A stretch of 64,000 bases of DNA from Sulfuriferula multivorans (GTDB lineage: Bacteria; Pseudomonadota; Gammaproteobacteria; Burkholderiales; Sulfuriferulaceae). The DNA lies in NCBI RefSeq assembly GCF_003851125.1, contig NZ_BGOW01000015.1, forward strand, positions 124,001 through 188,000, read 5' to 3'. Shown in pieces: positions 1 to 9,419 of this stretch; the first letter of the stretch is position 1; every line of letters begins with the position of its first letter. Below the pieces are notes generated by a model. The model saw only the letters and a program-made list of their open reading frames with translations, was not told the origin of the DNA and did not search any database. The position numbers and the translations under genes were made by a program.

Positions 1-54
1 GCAGGTAGTACACGCTACGATCAAAAGACTCGTACAATTTTTGCATTGCATATC

Positions 55-585
55 CTATTCGTGGTGATGTACCTGGCCGAAAAGCCGGGCGGTACCATGC
101 TTGCGCGTCGCATCGCGCTCAAGATAACGTTCCAGCTCGGTCAGCGCGGAGCGATATACGTCACGCTTGAAGTCCACAACCGATTCCATTGCTGTCCAGT
201 AATCGTTCCAACGCCAGGCATCGAATTCCGGGTGCGTCGAGGCGCGCAGGCACACATCGCAGTCGCGCCCGGTCAGCCGCAGCAAAAACCATATCTGCTT
301 CTGCCCGCGATAATTACCGCGCCAGTCGCGCCGCACCCACTGATTCGGAACGTCGTAGCGCAACCAGTCGCGGGTACGCCCAAGGATGCGCACATGCTGC
401 GCCGCCAAACCGACTTCCTCCATCAGTTCCCGGTACATGGCCTGTTCAGGGGTTTCGCCGTGGTTGATCCCACCCTGCGGAAACTGCCAGGAATGTTGCC
501 GTATACGCTTGCCCCAAAAAACCTCATTCCGGGAATTACATAGAATGATGCCGACATTGGGGCGATATCCCTCCTTGTCGATCAT
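55..585 (-). CDS. rppH: RNA pyrophosphohydrolase RppH (Nudix hydrolase)
   Basis: A 176-residue Nudix protein that, by family, removes pyrophosphate from the 5' triphosphate end of mRNAs and so starts their decay. The N-terminus [17 protein letters not shown] is characteristic of RppH, and the Nudix box spans about residues 38-60 (GG...GET...REL.EEVGL). A TTG four codons upstream also opens the frame, but the ATG at 585 matches the family start and is preferred. The gene is divergent from the repeat protein at 797. Nothing unusual is visible and the identification is firm. Confidence 0.95.
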   Translation of the reverse strand: MIDKEGYRPNVGIILCNSRNEVFWGKRIRQHSWQFPQGGINHGETPEQAMYRELMEEVGLAAQHVRILGRTRDWLRYDVPNQWVRRDWRGNYRGQKQIWFLLRLTGRDCDVCLRASTHPEFDAWRWNDYWTAMESVVDFKRDVYRSALTELERYLERDATRKHGTARLFGQVHHHE

Positions 586-796
586 ATCCGTCACCAAAAT
601 TAATCCGTTACAATTGATTCCATTTTTCCACAGTTCGTAAACATTGGAAAGCCACGATGCGCTTCCCTGAACCCCTATTTCCGGAACCCGGTGTACTACG
701 TCGGAAATTGCGGCACAAATCCGCAGCTCGCCAGTCGCGATTTGGCTTAATGAGCCGATGATATTTTTAACCTCGATATACCCCGCAAACCGAACG

Positions 797-1228
797 ATGG
801 ATGATCTGGAAAAACACTATAAAGCGCTTCCGCTAGCCGAAAGGTTGGACCTGGCACTGTCGGAATCCCTGCCTGCGCATTACCGCCCCTTCATGGTGCA
901 TGAGCAGTGGATGGTCATCAAATGCTACTTTGCCCGTCGCGCCGACCTCAGCGAAGAAGAAGTCGCTGCGTTGATTGAAGATCAGGATCACGTCATCCGT
1001 CTATGCATCGCCAAACGCCCCGACCTCACCCCAACCATGGTGGAAAAATGCGTCAGAGATCGCGACCCCAACGTACGTCATGCCATCTCGCGCAATGCAC
1101 TCACCAGCGAGGCACAACGTGCGCTACTCAGGCAGGACGAAGATCCACTGGTGGCGCGTGCAGCCGCCAAAGGCGCAAAGGCTACGCAATACCGGCAAAG
1201 GCCAGGCCAAACCAGGCTCATTAAATAA
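797..1228 (+). CDS. HEAT/LRV-like repeat protein, function unknown
   Basis: A soluble 143-residue protein of unknown function. From about residue 45 it shows repeated helical units of roughly 24 residues, each with a D-x-x-V/P-x-V-R pattern ([41 protein letters not shown]). This resembles leucine-rich-repeat-variant or HEAT-type helical repeats, which usually act as protein-binding scaffolds. The frame is open from an ATG at 758, but the stretch beginning MDDLEKHYK at 797 looks like a natural N-terminus. The C-terminal tail is basic. No neighbour indicates a role. Confidence 0.6.
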   Translation: MDDLEKHYKALPLAERLDLALSESLPAHYRPFMVHEQWMVIKCYFARRADLSEEEVAALIEDQDHVIRLCIAKRPDLTPTMVEKCVRDRDPNVRHAISRNALTSEAQRALLRQDEDPLVARAAAKGAKATQYRQRPGQTRLIK

Positions 1229-1287
1229 TCGGTAAATAATCGGTTCTCTTATCCAGGGTGAGAGAAGCGGTTACGTCACTTCTTTTG

Positions 1288-1305
1288 TTGTCACAATACT
1301 GTCAT
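1288..1305 (+). promoter_or_regulatory. Pho box upstream of pstS
   Basis: Two 7-base direct repeats, TTGTCAC and CTGTCAT, are separated by AATA, which gives the 11-base period of the PhoB-binding box (consensus CTGTCAT-4-CTGTCAT). The box lies about 70 bases upstream of the pstS start and is followed by an AT-rich stretch. Known biology: PhoB binds such boxes under phosphate limitation. Regulation of this pstS by PhoBR is therefore likely, though inferred only from sequence. Confidence 0.75.
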
Positions 1306-1374
1306 ATAAATAGCTCAAACTGATTGCGGTTTTGGTATTTCCAAATACCTCAGTTTCCAATTATTAAGGAGCCC

Positions 1375-2418
1375 ATGATGTTAGCTGCAGCACTCAAACG
1401 TTTATATCAACCCCTTGCAATAGGTTTCATTGCTTCCAGCATGATCCTCGGCGCCCAAGTTGCTGCGGCAGCCGATACGCTGACAGGTGCTGGTGGCACC
1501 GCCATCTACCCCGTACTGTCCAAATGGGCTGAATCTTATAAAAAAGAAACCGGTACCGAAATCAATTACCAGTCGATTGGCTCAGGTGGCGGCATCAAGC
1601 AAATCCAGAGCAAGACCGTGGCTTTCGCCAACAGCGATAAACCCCTTACCCCGGATGATCTGAACAAATCCGATCTGGCACAATTTCCGGCCGTCATCAT
1701 CGGCATCACCCCGGTGGTCAATTTGCCTGGCGTGAAACCCGGCGAAATGGTACTGAATGGTACCGTTCTGGCTGACATTTACCTGGGCAAGATTACCAAA
1801 TGGAATAGCCCGGCTATCCAGGCGCTCAACCCCGGCATGAAACTGCCTGATATGGCGATTTCCACCGTGCATCGTTCAGACGGTTCCGGTACTACCTTCA
1901 ACTTCACCAATTACCTGGCCAAGGTCAGCCCGGAATGGAAAGAAAAAGTGGGTTCCGACACCTCGGTGTCCTGGCCGAGTGGCGTGGGCGGCAAAGGTAA
2001 CGAAGGTGTGGCGGGCTTTGTAAAGCAGCTGCCTGGTTCAATTGGTTATGTGGAATACGCTTACACCATGGAAACCAAACTGACCTACACCCGCATGGCT
2101 AATGCCGACGGCAAAGTGGTTACGCCCAGCATGGACAGCTTCCAGGCCGCTGCTGGCAATGCCGATTTCTCGAAAGTTAGCGATTTTTACCTGATCCTGA
2201 CCAACCAGCCAGGCGCGAAAAGCTGGCCCATCACGGCTGCCACCTACATCCTGATGCGCAAGGACTATCCCAAGGCCGAAAATGAGAAAGTGCTGAAATT
2301 CTCCAAATGGTTCCTCGAGCACGGTCAGGCCGAAGCTGAAAAACTGGCCTACGTACCGCTGCCCAAGCGTACTGTCAGTTTGATTGAAGCCTACTGGAAA
2401 AAAGAATTGGGAATTTAA
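1375..2418 (+). CDS. pstS: phosphate ABC transporter periplasmic binding protein PstS
   Basis: The periplasmic phosphate-binding component of the high-affinity Pst importer, 347 residues. The N-terminal signal peptide has a hydrophobic stretch and a likely cleavage after AQVAAAA. The mature protein begins with the family motif LTGAGGTAIYPVLSKW, and GSGGGIKQI and RSDGSGTTFNF supply phosphate-binding loops. AAGGAG lies 3 bases before the ATG at 1375 and 6 bases before a second ATG at 1378, so either could be used. A Pho box precedes it. No pstCAB genes follow; the next gene is convergent, so this is an orphan pstS with the permease presumably elsewhere. Confidence 0.95.
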   Translation: MMLAAALKRLYQPLAIGFIASSMILGAQVAAAADTLTGAGGTAIYPVLSKWAESYKKETGTEINYQSIGSGGGIKQIQSKTVAFANSDKPLTPDDLNKSDLAQFPAVIIGITPVVNLPGVKPGEMVLNGTVLADIYLGKITKWNSPAIQALNPGMKLPDMAISTVHRSDGSGTTFNFTNYLAKVSPEWKEKVGSDTSVSWPSGVGGKGNEGVAGFVKQLPGSIGYVEYAYTMETKLTYTRMANADGKVVTPSMDSFQAAAGNADFSKVSDFYLILTNQPGAKSWPITAATYILMRKDYPKAENEKVLKFSKWFLEHGQAEAEKLAYVPLPKRTVSLIEAYWKKELGI

Positions 2419-2457
2419 GGCTGTAAAAGGCTTTAACCAAGCTTCGGTTTAACATCA

Positions 2458-2480
2458 GGGTGGCGCAAGCCACCCTTTTT
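2458..2480 (+). terminator. rho-independent terminator after pstS
   Basis: A perfect 7-base-pair stem GGGTGGC / GCCACCC closed by a GCAA tetraloop is followed immediately by TTTTT. It lies 40 bases after the pstS stop and just before the convergent gene ending at 2502. Confidence 0.85.
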
Positions 2481-2501
2481 GTTTGGGTATAACGCCTAAA
2501 G

Positions 2502-3332
2502 TCAAAGCCCCGTAAAAAACCGCTCGCGCATTTCCTCCAGCCCCAGCGTTTCCAGCACTTCATTCAATCGCTCCGCCGGACGTTTGCGCGGCAGATCTTT
2601 ATAGCTGGCAATAATCAGTTCATTTTTCATCGAGTGTTCCCACCCCACCAGTTCGGTCACGCTTACCTGATAGCCGTGCGCCTCCAACTGCAGACAACGC
2701 AGGACGTTGGTGATCTGGCTACCGAATTCACGCGTATGCAAGGGATGCCGCCAGATTTCGGTGAACGCGTTTTTAGCCAGCGTTCTGCTTTTGTTTTTCT
2801 TCAACACTGAAGCCACTTCGGCCTGGCAACAGGGTACCAACACCAAGAACTGTGCCTGTTTTTTTAGCGCAAAATGAATCGCGTCGTCGGTAGCCGTGTT
2901 GCATGCATGTAGTGCCGTAACGATATCCACTTTGGCCGGCAACAGGTCGGAGGTAATGGATTCAGCTACCGACAGGTTGAGGAAGCTCATGCCCGTGAAA
3001 CCCAGTCTGGCCGCGAGTTCCTGCGACTTTTTCACCAGCTCGTCGCGGGTCTCAATCCCGTAAATGTGCGACGCATTATTAAGCGTCTTGAAAAACAGGT
3101 CGTACAGAATGAAACCCAGATAGGATTTGCCGGCGCCATGGTCCACCAACCGGATATCAGCGTGGTCCTGCTGGACAGCCTGCAGCAATGGTTCGATGAA
3201 TTGGTACAGGTGATATACCTGCTTGAGTTTGCGCCTGCTATCCTGGTTCATTTTGCCGTCGCGGGTGAGGATATGCAGTTCCTTGAGCAACTCAACGGAC
3301 TGACCAGGCTTGATTTCGTCCATGTCGCTCAT
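2502..3332 (-). CDS. class I SAM-dependent methyltransferase (Methyltransf_32-like)
   Basis: A 276-residue predicted cytoplasmic methyltransferase with unknown substrate. The SAM-binding motif I appears as LVDHGAGKSYLGFIL near residue 60, followed by an acidic strand end (YGIETRDELV) and a motif resembling VTALHACNTATDDAI; VPCCQAEV follows. This layout resembles the Methyltransf_32 family, whose members are often linked to RNA or glutathione S-transferase-like proteins. It overlaps the upstream spermidine-synthase-like gene by 4 bases (ATGA), so the two are probably translated together. A second ATG lies at 3323. Specificity cannot be read from the sequence. Confidence 0.8.
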   Translation of the reverse strand: MSDMDEIKPGQSVELLKELHILTRDGKMNQDSRRKLKQVYHLYQFIEPLLQAVQQDHADIRLVDHGAGKSYLGFILYDLFFKTLNNASHIYGIETRDELVKKSQELAARLGFTGMSFLNLSVAESITSDLLPAKVDIVTALHACNTATDDAIHFALKKQAQFLVLVPCCQAEVASVLKKNKSRTLAKNAFTEIWRHPLHTREFGSQITNVLRCLQLEAHGYQVSVTELVGWEHSMKNELIIASYKDLPRKRPAERLNEVLETLGLEEMRERFFTGL

Positions 3333-4108
3333 GCCAGCCCCTTGTGGTCATGCGCATTCATCACACGCAACCCCTCAACAAAATGAGTGAATTCCAGCCC
3401 CAGGTCCGCTTGTAGACGCGCCGCGCGGTTGCGCAAGGCTTCCCATTCGGTATGGCGAGGCTTGCTGGCGAAGCCGAATACGATGATATTGCCGCGCCGC
3501 TCGGCAGGCAGACACAGAATACGTCCATCGAAGGCGGTTTCGATGCGTTTGAGGTAAACATCGAAGTTGGGATCGCTACCCCACAGATTGACCGACAGCA
3601 CGCCCTGTTGCGTTAGCGCCATCGCGCAATGGTCGTAGAAATCCTGGGTTGCGAGGGATTCGACCTGGCAGCCGGAATCAAAACCGTCCAGCAGAATGGC
3701 ATCCCAACCCAAGTGTTCAACTACATAACTCGCCGCGTCGCCATGCACTACCTGCAAACGCTCATCGTCTGCCGGCAGCTGGAAAAATGATCGGGCGGCG
3801 GCGATCACTTGCGAGTTGATTTCCACGGCAATTGATTTTGTTGCAGGCATCCGGTGGTAAAGAAATTTCGCCAGGGAACCGCCGCCCAGCCCCAGCATCA
3901 GTGCGCGCTCCGGTGGCGCCATGAGCAGCAGAAAACCCAGCATGGCGCGGGTATAGGACAGTTCCAGACCGTTGGGGTCGGACAACCGCATGGCTGATTG
4001 TACCGTGTCGTTACCCAGGTGCAGAAAGCGCACGCCGTCCTGCTCGCTGATTTCGACGGTATCGAGATCCGACACCGCCTTGTGAATACGTCGCTTGAAA
4101 AATCGCAT
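3329..4108 (-). CDS. spermidine synthase-like methyltransferase-fold protein
   Basis: A 259-residue protein of the spermidine synthase (SpeE-like) superfamily. The nucleotide-binding glycine motif MLGLGGGSLAKFLYHRM lies near residue 70, the acidic residue that would hold ribose follows in SIAVEIN, and DAILLDGFDS matches the catalytic Asp region of polyamine synthases. Full polyamine aminopropyltransferases are usually about 280-300 residues, and this one lacks an obvious gatekeeping N-terminal domain, so it may not make spermidine. It precedes and overlaps the Methyltransf_32-like gene. It is divergent from proS. Confidence 0.75.
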   Translation of the reverse strand: MRFFKRRIHKAVSDLDTVEISEQDGVRFLHLGNDTVQSAMRLSDPNGLELSYTRAMLGFLLLMAPPERALMLGLGGGSLAKFLYHRMPATKSIAVEINSQVIAAARSFFQLPADDERLQVVHGDAASYVVEHLGWDAILLDGFDSGCQVESLATQDFYDHCAMALTQQGVLSVNLWGSDPNFDVYLKRIETAFDGRILCLPAERRGNIIVFGFASKPRHTEWEALRNRAARLQADLGLEFTHFVEGLRVMNAHDHKGLA

Positions 4109-4188
4109 GAAAATCCTATTTGTAAACGCAGCGCAGACGTAGCTGTTAAAATTGCCATCATTTTACGAACAACCGGACAGCTTACACC

Positions 4189-5889
4189 ATGCGCGTCTCA
4201 CAATTTTTCCTTTCCACCCTGAAAGAAGCGCCGTCCGAAGCTGAACTCATCAGCCATCGCCTGATGCTGCGCGCGGGTTTCATCAAACGACTGGGTTCCG
4301 GTCTATACACATGGATGCCGTTGGGTTTGCGCGTATTGCGCAAGGTCGAGGCCGTGGTGCGTGAGGAAATGAACAAGGCAGGTGCACTTGAATTGCTGAT
4401 GCCTGCGGTGCAGCCTGCCGAATTGTGGCAGGAAACCGGGCGTTGGGATGTATTTGGCCCGCAGATGCTGAAAATCAAGGATAGGCACGATCGCGATTTC
4501 TGCTTCGGACCCACTCATGAAGAAGTCATTACCGACATCGCACGCCGTGAGATCAAAAGCTACCGTCAGCTGCCGCTGAATTTTTACCAGATCCAGACCA
4601 AATTCCGCGACGAGATACGTCCGCGTTTCGGCGTGATGCGCGCACGCGAGTTCATGATGAAGGACGCCTATTCTTTTCATGCCGATTTTGCCAGCCTGGA
4701 GCAGACTTATCAGGCCATGTACGAGGCCTATACACGTATTTTCACCCGCCTCGGGTTGAAATTTCGCGCTGTGGCGGCCGATACAGGCGCAATTGGCGGT
4801 TCCGGCTCGCATGAATTCCACGTGCTGGCGGATTCGGGCGAGGACGCGATAGCGTACAACCCGGATTCCGACTATGCGGCTAACGTGGAGCTGGCGGAAG
4901 CGATGACACCACTCACTCCACGTCCAGCGGCCACGCAAGCACTGTCAAAAATTCCGACACCAGGCCAGCATAGCATCGAAGAAATCGCTGATTTCCTCAA
5001 AATCTCCCCAGCCCAAACCGTGAAAACGCTTATTGTGGAAGGCGCAGAAGGCCCGGTGGCGCTGTTGTTGCGCGGCGATCATCAGTTGAACGAGGTCAAA
5101 GCCGCCAAACTCATCGGTCAGGAGATCCGTTTTGCCAGCGAGGCCCAGGTACGCTCGGTGGCGGGTTGTAGCGCCGGTTCGATTGGCCCGATGGGATTGA
5201 ACATCCCGGTCATTGCCGATCGCGCGGTGGCAGCGATGGCCGATTTTGTGTGCGGCGCCAATGAGGACGGCTTTCATTTGACCGGCGTCAACTTTGCCCG
5301 CGATCTGCCCGAACCCAATGTAGCGGATATCCGTAACGCCGTCGCAGGCGACCCCAGTCCCGACGGCAAAGGTGCGCTGGATATTTGCAGGGGTATTGAA
5401 GTCGGCCATATTTTCCAATTGCGCACCAAATATTCTGAAGCCATGGGGTGCAGCTATCTGGATGAGGCCGGCAAAGCACAGACCATGGAAATGGGCTGCT
5501 ATGGCATCGGTGTATCGCGTATTGTTGCCGCCGCCATCGAGCAGAATTTCGACGCGCGCGGCATGATGCTGCCCGAAACCATGGCACCATTCTTGCTGGC
5601 AATTGTGCCTGTCGGTTATCAAAAAAGTGAAGTTGTGCGCGAAACTGCCGATAATCTCTACAGGGAGTTGCTTCAGGCAGGTATCGACGTATTAATGGAT
5701 GACCGCAATGAGCGCCCAGGTGTAATGTTTGCCGACATGGAACTGATCGGCATCCCTCATCGCGTGGTGATCGGCGAACGCGGCCTGAAAGACGGCCTGA
5801 TTGAATACCAGGGGAGGCGCGATGACGTTGCCCGTACTATTCCGGCCGCCGAAATTAGCGGATTTTTGACTCAACTCTTGGCAAAATGA
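4189..5889 (+). CDS. proS: prolyl-tRNA synthetase
   Basis: A class II aminoacyl-tRNA synthetase of 566 residues that charges tRNA-Pro. Motif 2 is visible as [17 protein letters not shown], with motif 3 near [17 protein letters not shown]. The roughly 180-residue insertion between motifs 2 and 3 (about residues 230-400) is the YbaK-like editing domain that clears Ala-tRNA-Pro, as in bacterial-type ProS. The C-terminal anticodon-binding domain includes [22 protein letters not shown]. It overlaps the following lytic transglycosylase gene by 4 bases (ATGA). Confidence 0.97.
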   Translation: MRVSQFFLSTLKEAPSEAELISHRLMLRAGFIKRLGSGLYTWMPLGLRVLRKVEAVVREEMNKAGALELLMPAVQPAELWQETGRWDVFGPQMLKIKDRHDRDFCFGPTHEEVITDIARREIKSYRQLPLNFYQIQTKFRDEIRPRFGVMRAREFMMKDAYSFHADFASLEQTYQAMYEAYTRIFTRLGLKFRAVAADTGAIGGSGSHEFHVLADSGEDAIAYNPDSDYAANVELAEAMTPLTPRPAATQALSKIPTPGQHSIEEIADFLKISPAQTVKTLIVEGAEGPVALLLRGDHQLNEVKAAKLIGQEIRFASEAQVRSVAGCSAGSIGPMGLNIPVIADRAVAAMADFVCGANEDGFHLTGVNFARDLPEPNVADIRNAVAGDPSPDGKGALDICRGIEVGHIFQLRTKYSEAMGCSYLDEAGKAQTMEMGCYGIGVSRIVAAAIEQNFDARGMMLPETMAPFLLAIVPVGYQKSEVVRETADNLYRELLQAGIDVLMDDRNERPGVMFADMELIGIPHRVVIGERGLKDGLIEYQGRRDDVARTIPAAEISGFLTQLLAK

Positions 5890-6536
5890 ATTTGAAAACA
5901 CTCAACATTCTTGGTAAAAGCCTGATCGCTGCCAGCGCCCTTATGGTGGCAATGGCGGCGCATGCAGGCGGCCAGATTTATGAGCCGATGTCAGCCAGCG
6001 TGCGCGCCGCCTTGGGCAAATCAGTCGCGGATTCACCCGTCACGCATGTCAGTTTTCTCGACAACCCGCATGGTCAAGCCTGGCTGGCTGAAATGTCACA
6101 ACGACTCAGCAAACGCATGCCGGATCCCCAGCAACGGGTGGATTTTCTGAATACCGTGTATTACGAAGCGACCCGCGCCGGACTCGACCCTGAAATGGTA
6201 TTGGGATTAATAGAAGTGGAATCCGGTTTCAAGAAGTATGCGATTTCCAGCGTGTCGGCACGCGGTTACATGCAGGTCATGCCATTCTGGGTAAAAACCG
6301 TTGGCACACCCAACCAGGACTTGTTTCAACTGCGCACCAATCTGCGCTACGGCTGCAATATCCTGCGGCTCTATCTGGATATCGAAAAAGGCAATCTATA
6401 CCGCGCCCTGGGTCGCTACAATGGCAGTTTAGGCAAGCCGGAATATCCCGGCATGGTGCTATCCGCCTGGCAAAAACACTGGACCTTCCGTCCCTTCACC
6501 AAAACCGCGCAGAACGCCATTCCTCCGCGTAGCTAG
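5886..6536 (+). CDS. lytic transglycosylase (SLT domain), exported
   Basis: A 216-residue exported peptidoglycan hydrolase. Residues 1-27 form a signal peptide ending in MVAMAAHA. The SLT fold occupies about residues 90-205, with the catalytic glutamate in IEVESGF (Glu112), followed by the family motifs [24 protein letters not shown] and LGRYNGS. By family it cleaves the MurNAc-GlcNAc bond to form 1,6-anhydroMurNAc. Its start overlaps the proS stop, and this pairing recurs in related bacteria. Confidence 0.92.
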   Translation: MNLKTLNILGKSLIAASALMVAMAAHAGGQIYEPMSASVRAALGKSVADSPVTHVSFLDNPHGQAWLAEMSQRLSKRMPDPQQRVDFLNTVYYEATRAGLDPEMVLGLIEVESGFKKYAISSVSARGYMQVMPFWVKTVGTPNQDLFQLRTNLRYGCNILRLYLDIEKGNLYRALGRYNGSLGKPEYPGMVLSAWQKHWTFRPFTKTAQNAIPPRS

Positions 6537-6538
6537 TC

Positions 6539-7054
6539 TTAGCGTTTCTCCAGCACAATCAACGTCGGTGGTTGTAGCGTAGTCGCCACATACATACCAG
6601 GCTCGACCAGCCGCGCGTTCACCACCCCATCAAACGGGGCCCGCAATATGCTGTCCTGCTGATTTTTACGTGCGATGATGAGACGGGCCTGCGCTTCTTT
6701 TGTCATGGCATCCGCACGGGCATTGCGCAGTTTGGCCGCATCCAGTTCGGTGGTTGAACTCACCGCACGACTGTATAACTCTTTGGCGCGCGCCAGATCG
6801 CGCTCGGCATCCAGGCCTTCTTCCTTGGCACGTGCGACACCTGCCTCGGCTTCCATGACTCGCGCCTGATAAATGGTGTCATCCAGCGCCACTAATGGCT
6901 GGCCTTTTTTGACCCGCTGACCCACGCTGACAAACACGCTTTTGACTACACCAGAAACCGGTGTGGTAAGCGGTATGCCATGTAATCGGGTAGCCTCCCC
7001 CGCCAATGCAGACGTGCAGCCCAGTAGAAATACCAGTGCCCATAAAGCTTTCAT
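6539..7054 (-). CDS. minimal HlyD/RND-type periplasmic adaptor protein
   Basis: A 171-residue exported protein with signal peptide MKALWALVFLLGCTSALA. It contains a split lipoyl (biotinyl-like) domain (SGVVKSVFVSVGQRVKKGQ at the front, LRAPFDGVVNARLVEPGMYV at the back) around an alpha-helical hairpin of about 70 residues. This is the core of membrane fusion proteins that link inner-membrane pumps to TolC. The beta-barrel and membrane-proximal domains found in normal 350-400 residue adaptors are absent, yet no frameshift is evident. It is the last gene after TolC, thioredoxin-like and TlpA-like genes. No pump gene is adjacent. Confidence 0.8.
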   Translation of the reverse strand: MKALWALVFLLGCTSALAGEATRLHGIPLTTPVSGVVKSVFVSVGQRVKKGQPLVALDDTIYQARVMEAEAGVARAKEEGLDAERDLARAKELYSRAVSSTTELDAAKLRNARADAMTKEAQARLIIARKNQQDSILRAPFDGVVNARLVEPGMYVATTLQPPTLIVLEKR

Positions 7055-7059
7055 AATAC

Positions 7060-8358
7060 CTATCCTTTTGGTTGTTTATCCGCCAGCGCCACGATGTCAG
7101 CCAGCGGCTTGCCCGCCAATGCCTCCAGCCGGGCCAACGCCAGCGCCAGCCGATATTCCACGCGACGTGCCCGCAGTGAAGCAACCAAAGTCTGCGCCAT
7201 GCTGTCACCCAGATTGGTTTTAAGTTCGAGTTCGTAATCGGCGCGACTGCGGTCCAGTGCCACGTCGCGGTATTTGATCTGCTCCTCGGCTGCAGGCCGG
7301 CTGCTACCCTGCAACTGCTGGATTTCCAGCAGCGTTTCCAACAAGCTTTGTGCTATCCGCATATGAAGTTTGTCAGCACCCGCCTGCAGTTTCTGAAACT
7401 GCGCCTGCTCGCGCGCGATATGGGCATCCACACGCCCACCCTGATAGAGCGGCCATGACAGGATCAGCCCAGCACTGACGCTATCGCGCGTAATCGAAGT
7501 GCGGCTGTAATCCGCTGCCACCATTTCCGCATCCAGACTGGGGGAAGTCTCATGACGCAAACCAGCCAGGCGCTGCTGCGCGGCCGTCAGCAATTGCAAC
7601 TGAGCCAGCATCAGGTGATTGTGCGCCAGCACCCAAGGCAACAGCGTTTCATATTCGGGCAGCTTTGCATTGTTATTGGGCAACTTGGGATCTTCAAGGT
7701 CGGAAGCCAGCACGTCTGGACGGTTAAGGGCATTTGCCAACAACGCCCGTGTGATGCGTTGCTGTGCCAGGCTGGCGTTGCGCTTTTCACGCAGATCCTG
7801 ATAACGCGCCTCCAGCACGGCAAAATCAGGACGTGACATTTGCCCGACTTTAACGCGGTCGCGCGCATTATCCATCGCGACATAAGCCACCGCCATGAAT
7901 TCATTGTCGGCCGCATATTGCTGGTCGGCGAGCAGCACGTCGAAATAACGCGACATGATGTTTAAACGGCGCTGGTCGCGCGTATCGAGCAAGGCATCTT
8001 CACGCGCGTTTACCTCAGCTCGCGCCGCGCCCAGGGAATATTCGGTGCGCGAAAAGTCATACACATTTTTACGTGCCACGATACGTGCGCTGTTGTCTGC
8101 ACTCCATGCATCCGATCCAACAGTGGGGCGCCCCTGACGCAATATCCCCTCAAAGCTGACAGTCAGGTCGCGCTGCGCAGCCGCGGCCCGCTCATCTGCC
8201 TGGGCTGCGGCGAGATCCGCCTGGGCGCTGCGTAAATCGGGATGCTGCGCATCCACTGCAGCGAGCGCTTCGGCCAAGGTCAATGCGTGAGCCGGCACTC
8301 CCATCGCCAGCGTACCGGCCAGCATCGTAGCCGCCAAGAGATGACGCGGATGAATCAT
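7060..8358 (-). CDS. TolC-family outer membrane efflux protein
   Basis: A 432-residue outer membrane factor with a signal peptide ending near GVPAHALTLAEAL. The two halves show the TolC-family pattern: long amphipathic helices rich in Ala, Gln and Arg (for example DLRSAQADLAAAQADERAAAAQR) and strand segments around SGLILSWPLYQGGRVDAHIA. Such proteins form trimeric channels for drug, metal or protein export. It overlaps the upstream thioredoxin-like gene by 4 bases and is followed 5 bases later by the short adaptor. The substrate is unknown. Confidence 0.88.
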   Translation of the reverse strand: MIHPRHLLAATMLAGTLAMGVPAHALTLAEALAAVDAQHPDLRSAQADLAAAQADERAAAAQRDLTVSFEGILRQGRPTVGSDAWSADNSARIVARKNVYDFSRTEYSLGAARAEVNAREDALLDTRDQRRLNIMSRYFDVLLADQQYAADNEFMAVAYVAMDNARDRVKVGQMSRPDFAVLEARYQDLREKRNASLAQQRITRALLANALNRPDVLASDLEDPKLPNNNAKLPEYETLLPWVLAHNHLMLAQLQLLTAAQQRLAGLRHETSPSLDAEMVAADYSRTSITRDSVSAGLILSWPLYQGGRVDAHIAREQAQFQKLQAGADKLHMRIAQSLLETLLEIQQLQGSSRPAAEEQIKYRDVALDRSRADYELELKTNLGDSMAQTLVASLRARRVEYRLALALARLEALAGKPLADIVALADKQPKG

Positions 8359-8867
8359 TGCTGTGCTTGCTGTTTGTAGGCTGCAAACGGTTTGTCCTTA
8401 TAGACACCGTCCACCACGTAGCGTCCAAGCAACAGGAATTCATTCGCGTCTTTGGTAACGCCGATGTAACGAGTAATCAGATCGCCATGGGTATCGAAAA
8501 ACAGGAAAGTGGGCGTAGCACGGGCGCGGTTTTTAAGCGCAAAATCTTTCTCGGTGGTATCGACGCCCTTGAAATCAACCATGGGTGTATCGCCTTTCAC
8601 ATCCATCTCGAACACCAGGAAGTGTTTGCGATAATAATCCTGCACCGCGGACTGGTTGAGAACAGTGGATTTCATACGTTCGCAAAATGGACAATCGGCC
8701 ATCTGAAACATGATGAGCACACCCGTCTTGCCTTCCTTGCGCGCGGTTTGCAGTTCACTTTTGAAATCTCCCAGCTTGGGCTGGAAAAAATAGGTCTGCA
8801 CATCGCGCACCTCGGCAATGGCCGTAGTGGCAAACAGCAGCAAGGCCAAACCTAGCACGCGTAGCAT
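8355..8867 (-). CDS. exported thioredoxin-fold protein with CPFC motif (SoxW-like)
   Basis: A 170-residue periplasmic thioredoxin-fold protein. Residues 1-18 are a signal peptide (LALLLFATTAIA). The redox motif is ADCPFCERM, with Cys59 and Cys62, and the cis-proline loop reads RARATPTFLFFD. It resembles SoxW-type thioredoxins associated with sulfur-compound oxidisers, but no sox genes are present in the window, so that name is only a comparison. AAGGAG with 7-base spacing supports the start. It lies between the TlpA-like and TolC genes in one minus-strand operon. Confidence 0.82.
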   Translation of the reverse strand: MLRVLGLALLLFATTAIAEVRDVQTYFFQPKLGDFKSELQTARKEGKTGVLIMFQMADCPFCERMKSTVLNQSAVQDYYRKHFLVFEMDVKGDTPMVDFKGVDTTEKDFALKNRARATPTFLFFDTHGDLITRYIGVTKDANEFLLLGRYVVDGVYKDKPFAAYKQQAQQ

Positions 8868-8904
8868 CTGTCGTCTCCTTCATTCCCCCGCATTTTGCGG
8901 GTGG

Positions 8905-9369
8905 TTATTTTTTTACGGTACTTTTGCTATTGATATAGCTTTCCACAGCCTGTTGGGTAATCCCGCCCACCTGATAGGCAACCAACCTACCCTCCGGGTT
9001 ATACAGATAAGTAGTTGGCAAACCCTGTAGCGGACCGAACTGTGCGGCAATCTTAGAGTTTCCCAACACAATTGGATAGCTGATAAACATACTATCGGCA
9101 AAATCCAGCACCTGTTTAGGATTCTGGTAGTCCATGGCGATGCCGATCACTTCCAGCCGCGAGTTTTTGTACTTGTCGTGCAGTGCACTCAAGGCAGGTA
9201 TCTCGTCCAGGCAAGGTGGACACCAGGTCGCCCAGAAATTCACCAGCACCCATTTCCCCTTGTAACTGTCCAGCGTGTGCAGCTTGCCCTTGCTGTCGGT
9301 CAGGCTGAATGCCGAGGCAGTGGTGGTCACTGCGAGCATGGCCAGTAACAGCAAAATTCGTTTCAACAT
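8905..9369 (-). CDS. TlpA-family thiol:disulfide oxidoreductase
   Basis: A 154-residue exported or membrane-anchored thioredoxin-like protein. The hydrophobic N-terminus (residues 4-20) is a signal sequence. The active site is FWATWCPPCLDEIP (Cys50, Cys53) and the cis-proline loop is LQGLPTTYLYN. TlpA/ResA/DsbE relatives reduce periplasmic disulfides, often during cytochrome c maturation. AGGAG lies 7 bases before the ATG. It is the first gene of the four-gene group that continues with the CPFC thioredoxin, TolC and adaptor genes. Confidence 0.9.
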   Translation of the reverse strand: MLKRILLLLAMLAVTTTASAFSLTDSKGKLHTLDSYKGKWVLVNFWATWCPPCLDEIPALSALHDKYKNSRLEVIGIAMDYQNPKQVLDFADSMFISYPIVLGNSKIAAQFGPLQGLPTTYLYNPEGRLVAYQVGGITQQAVESYINSKSTVKK

Positions 9370-9419
9370 GCATAAACTCCTATAATTGCAAATTTGTTTA
9401 AATTGCCCGCCATTAAACC

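Noticed and set aside
657-761. 34-codon frame between rppH and the repeat protein
   Set aside because: No clear ribosome-binding site or recognisable sequence; too short to support as a gene.
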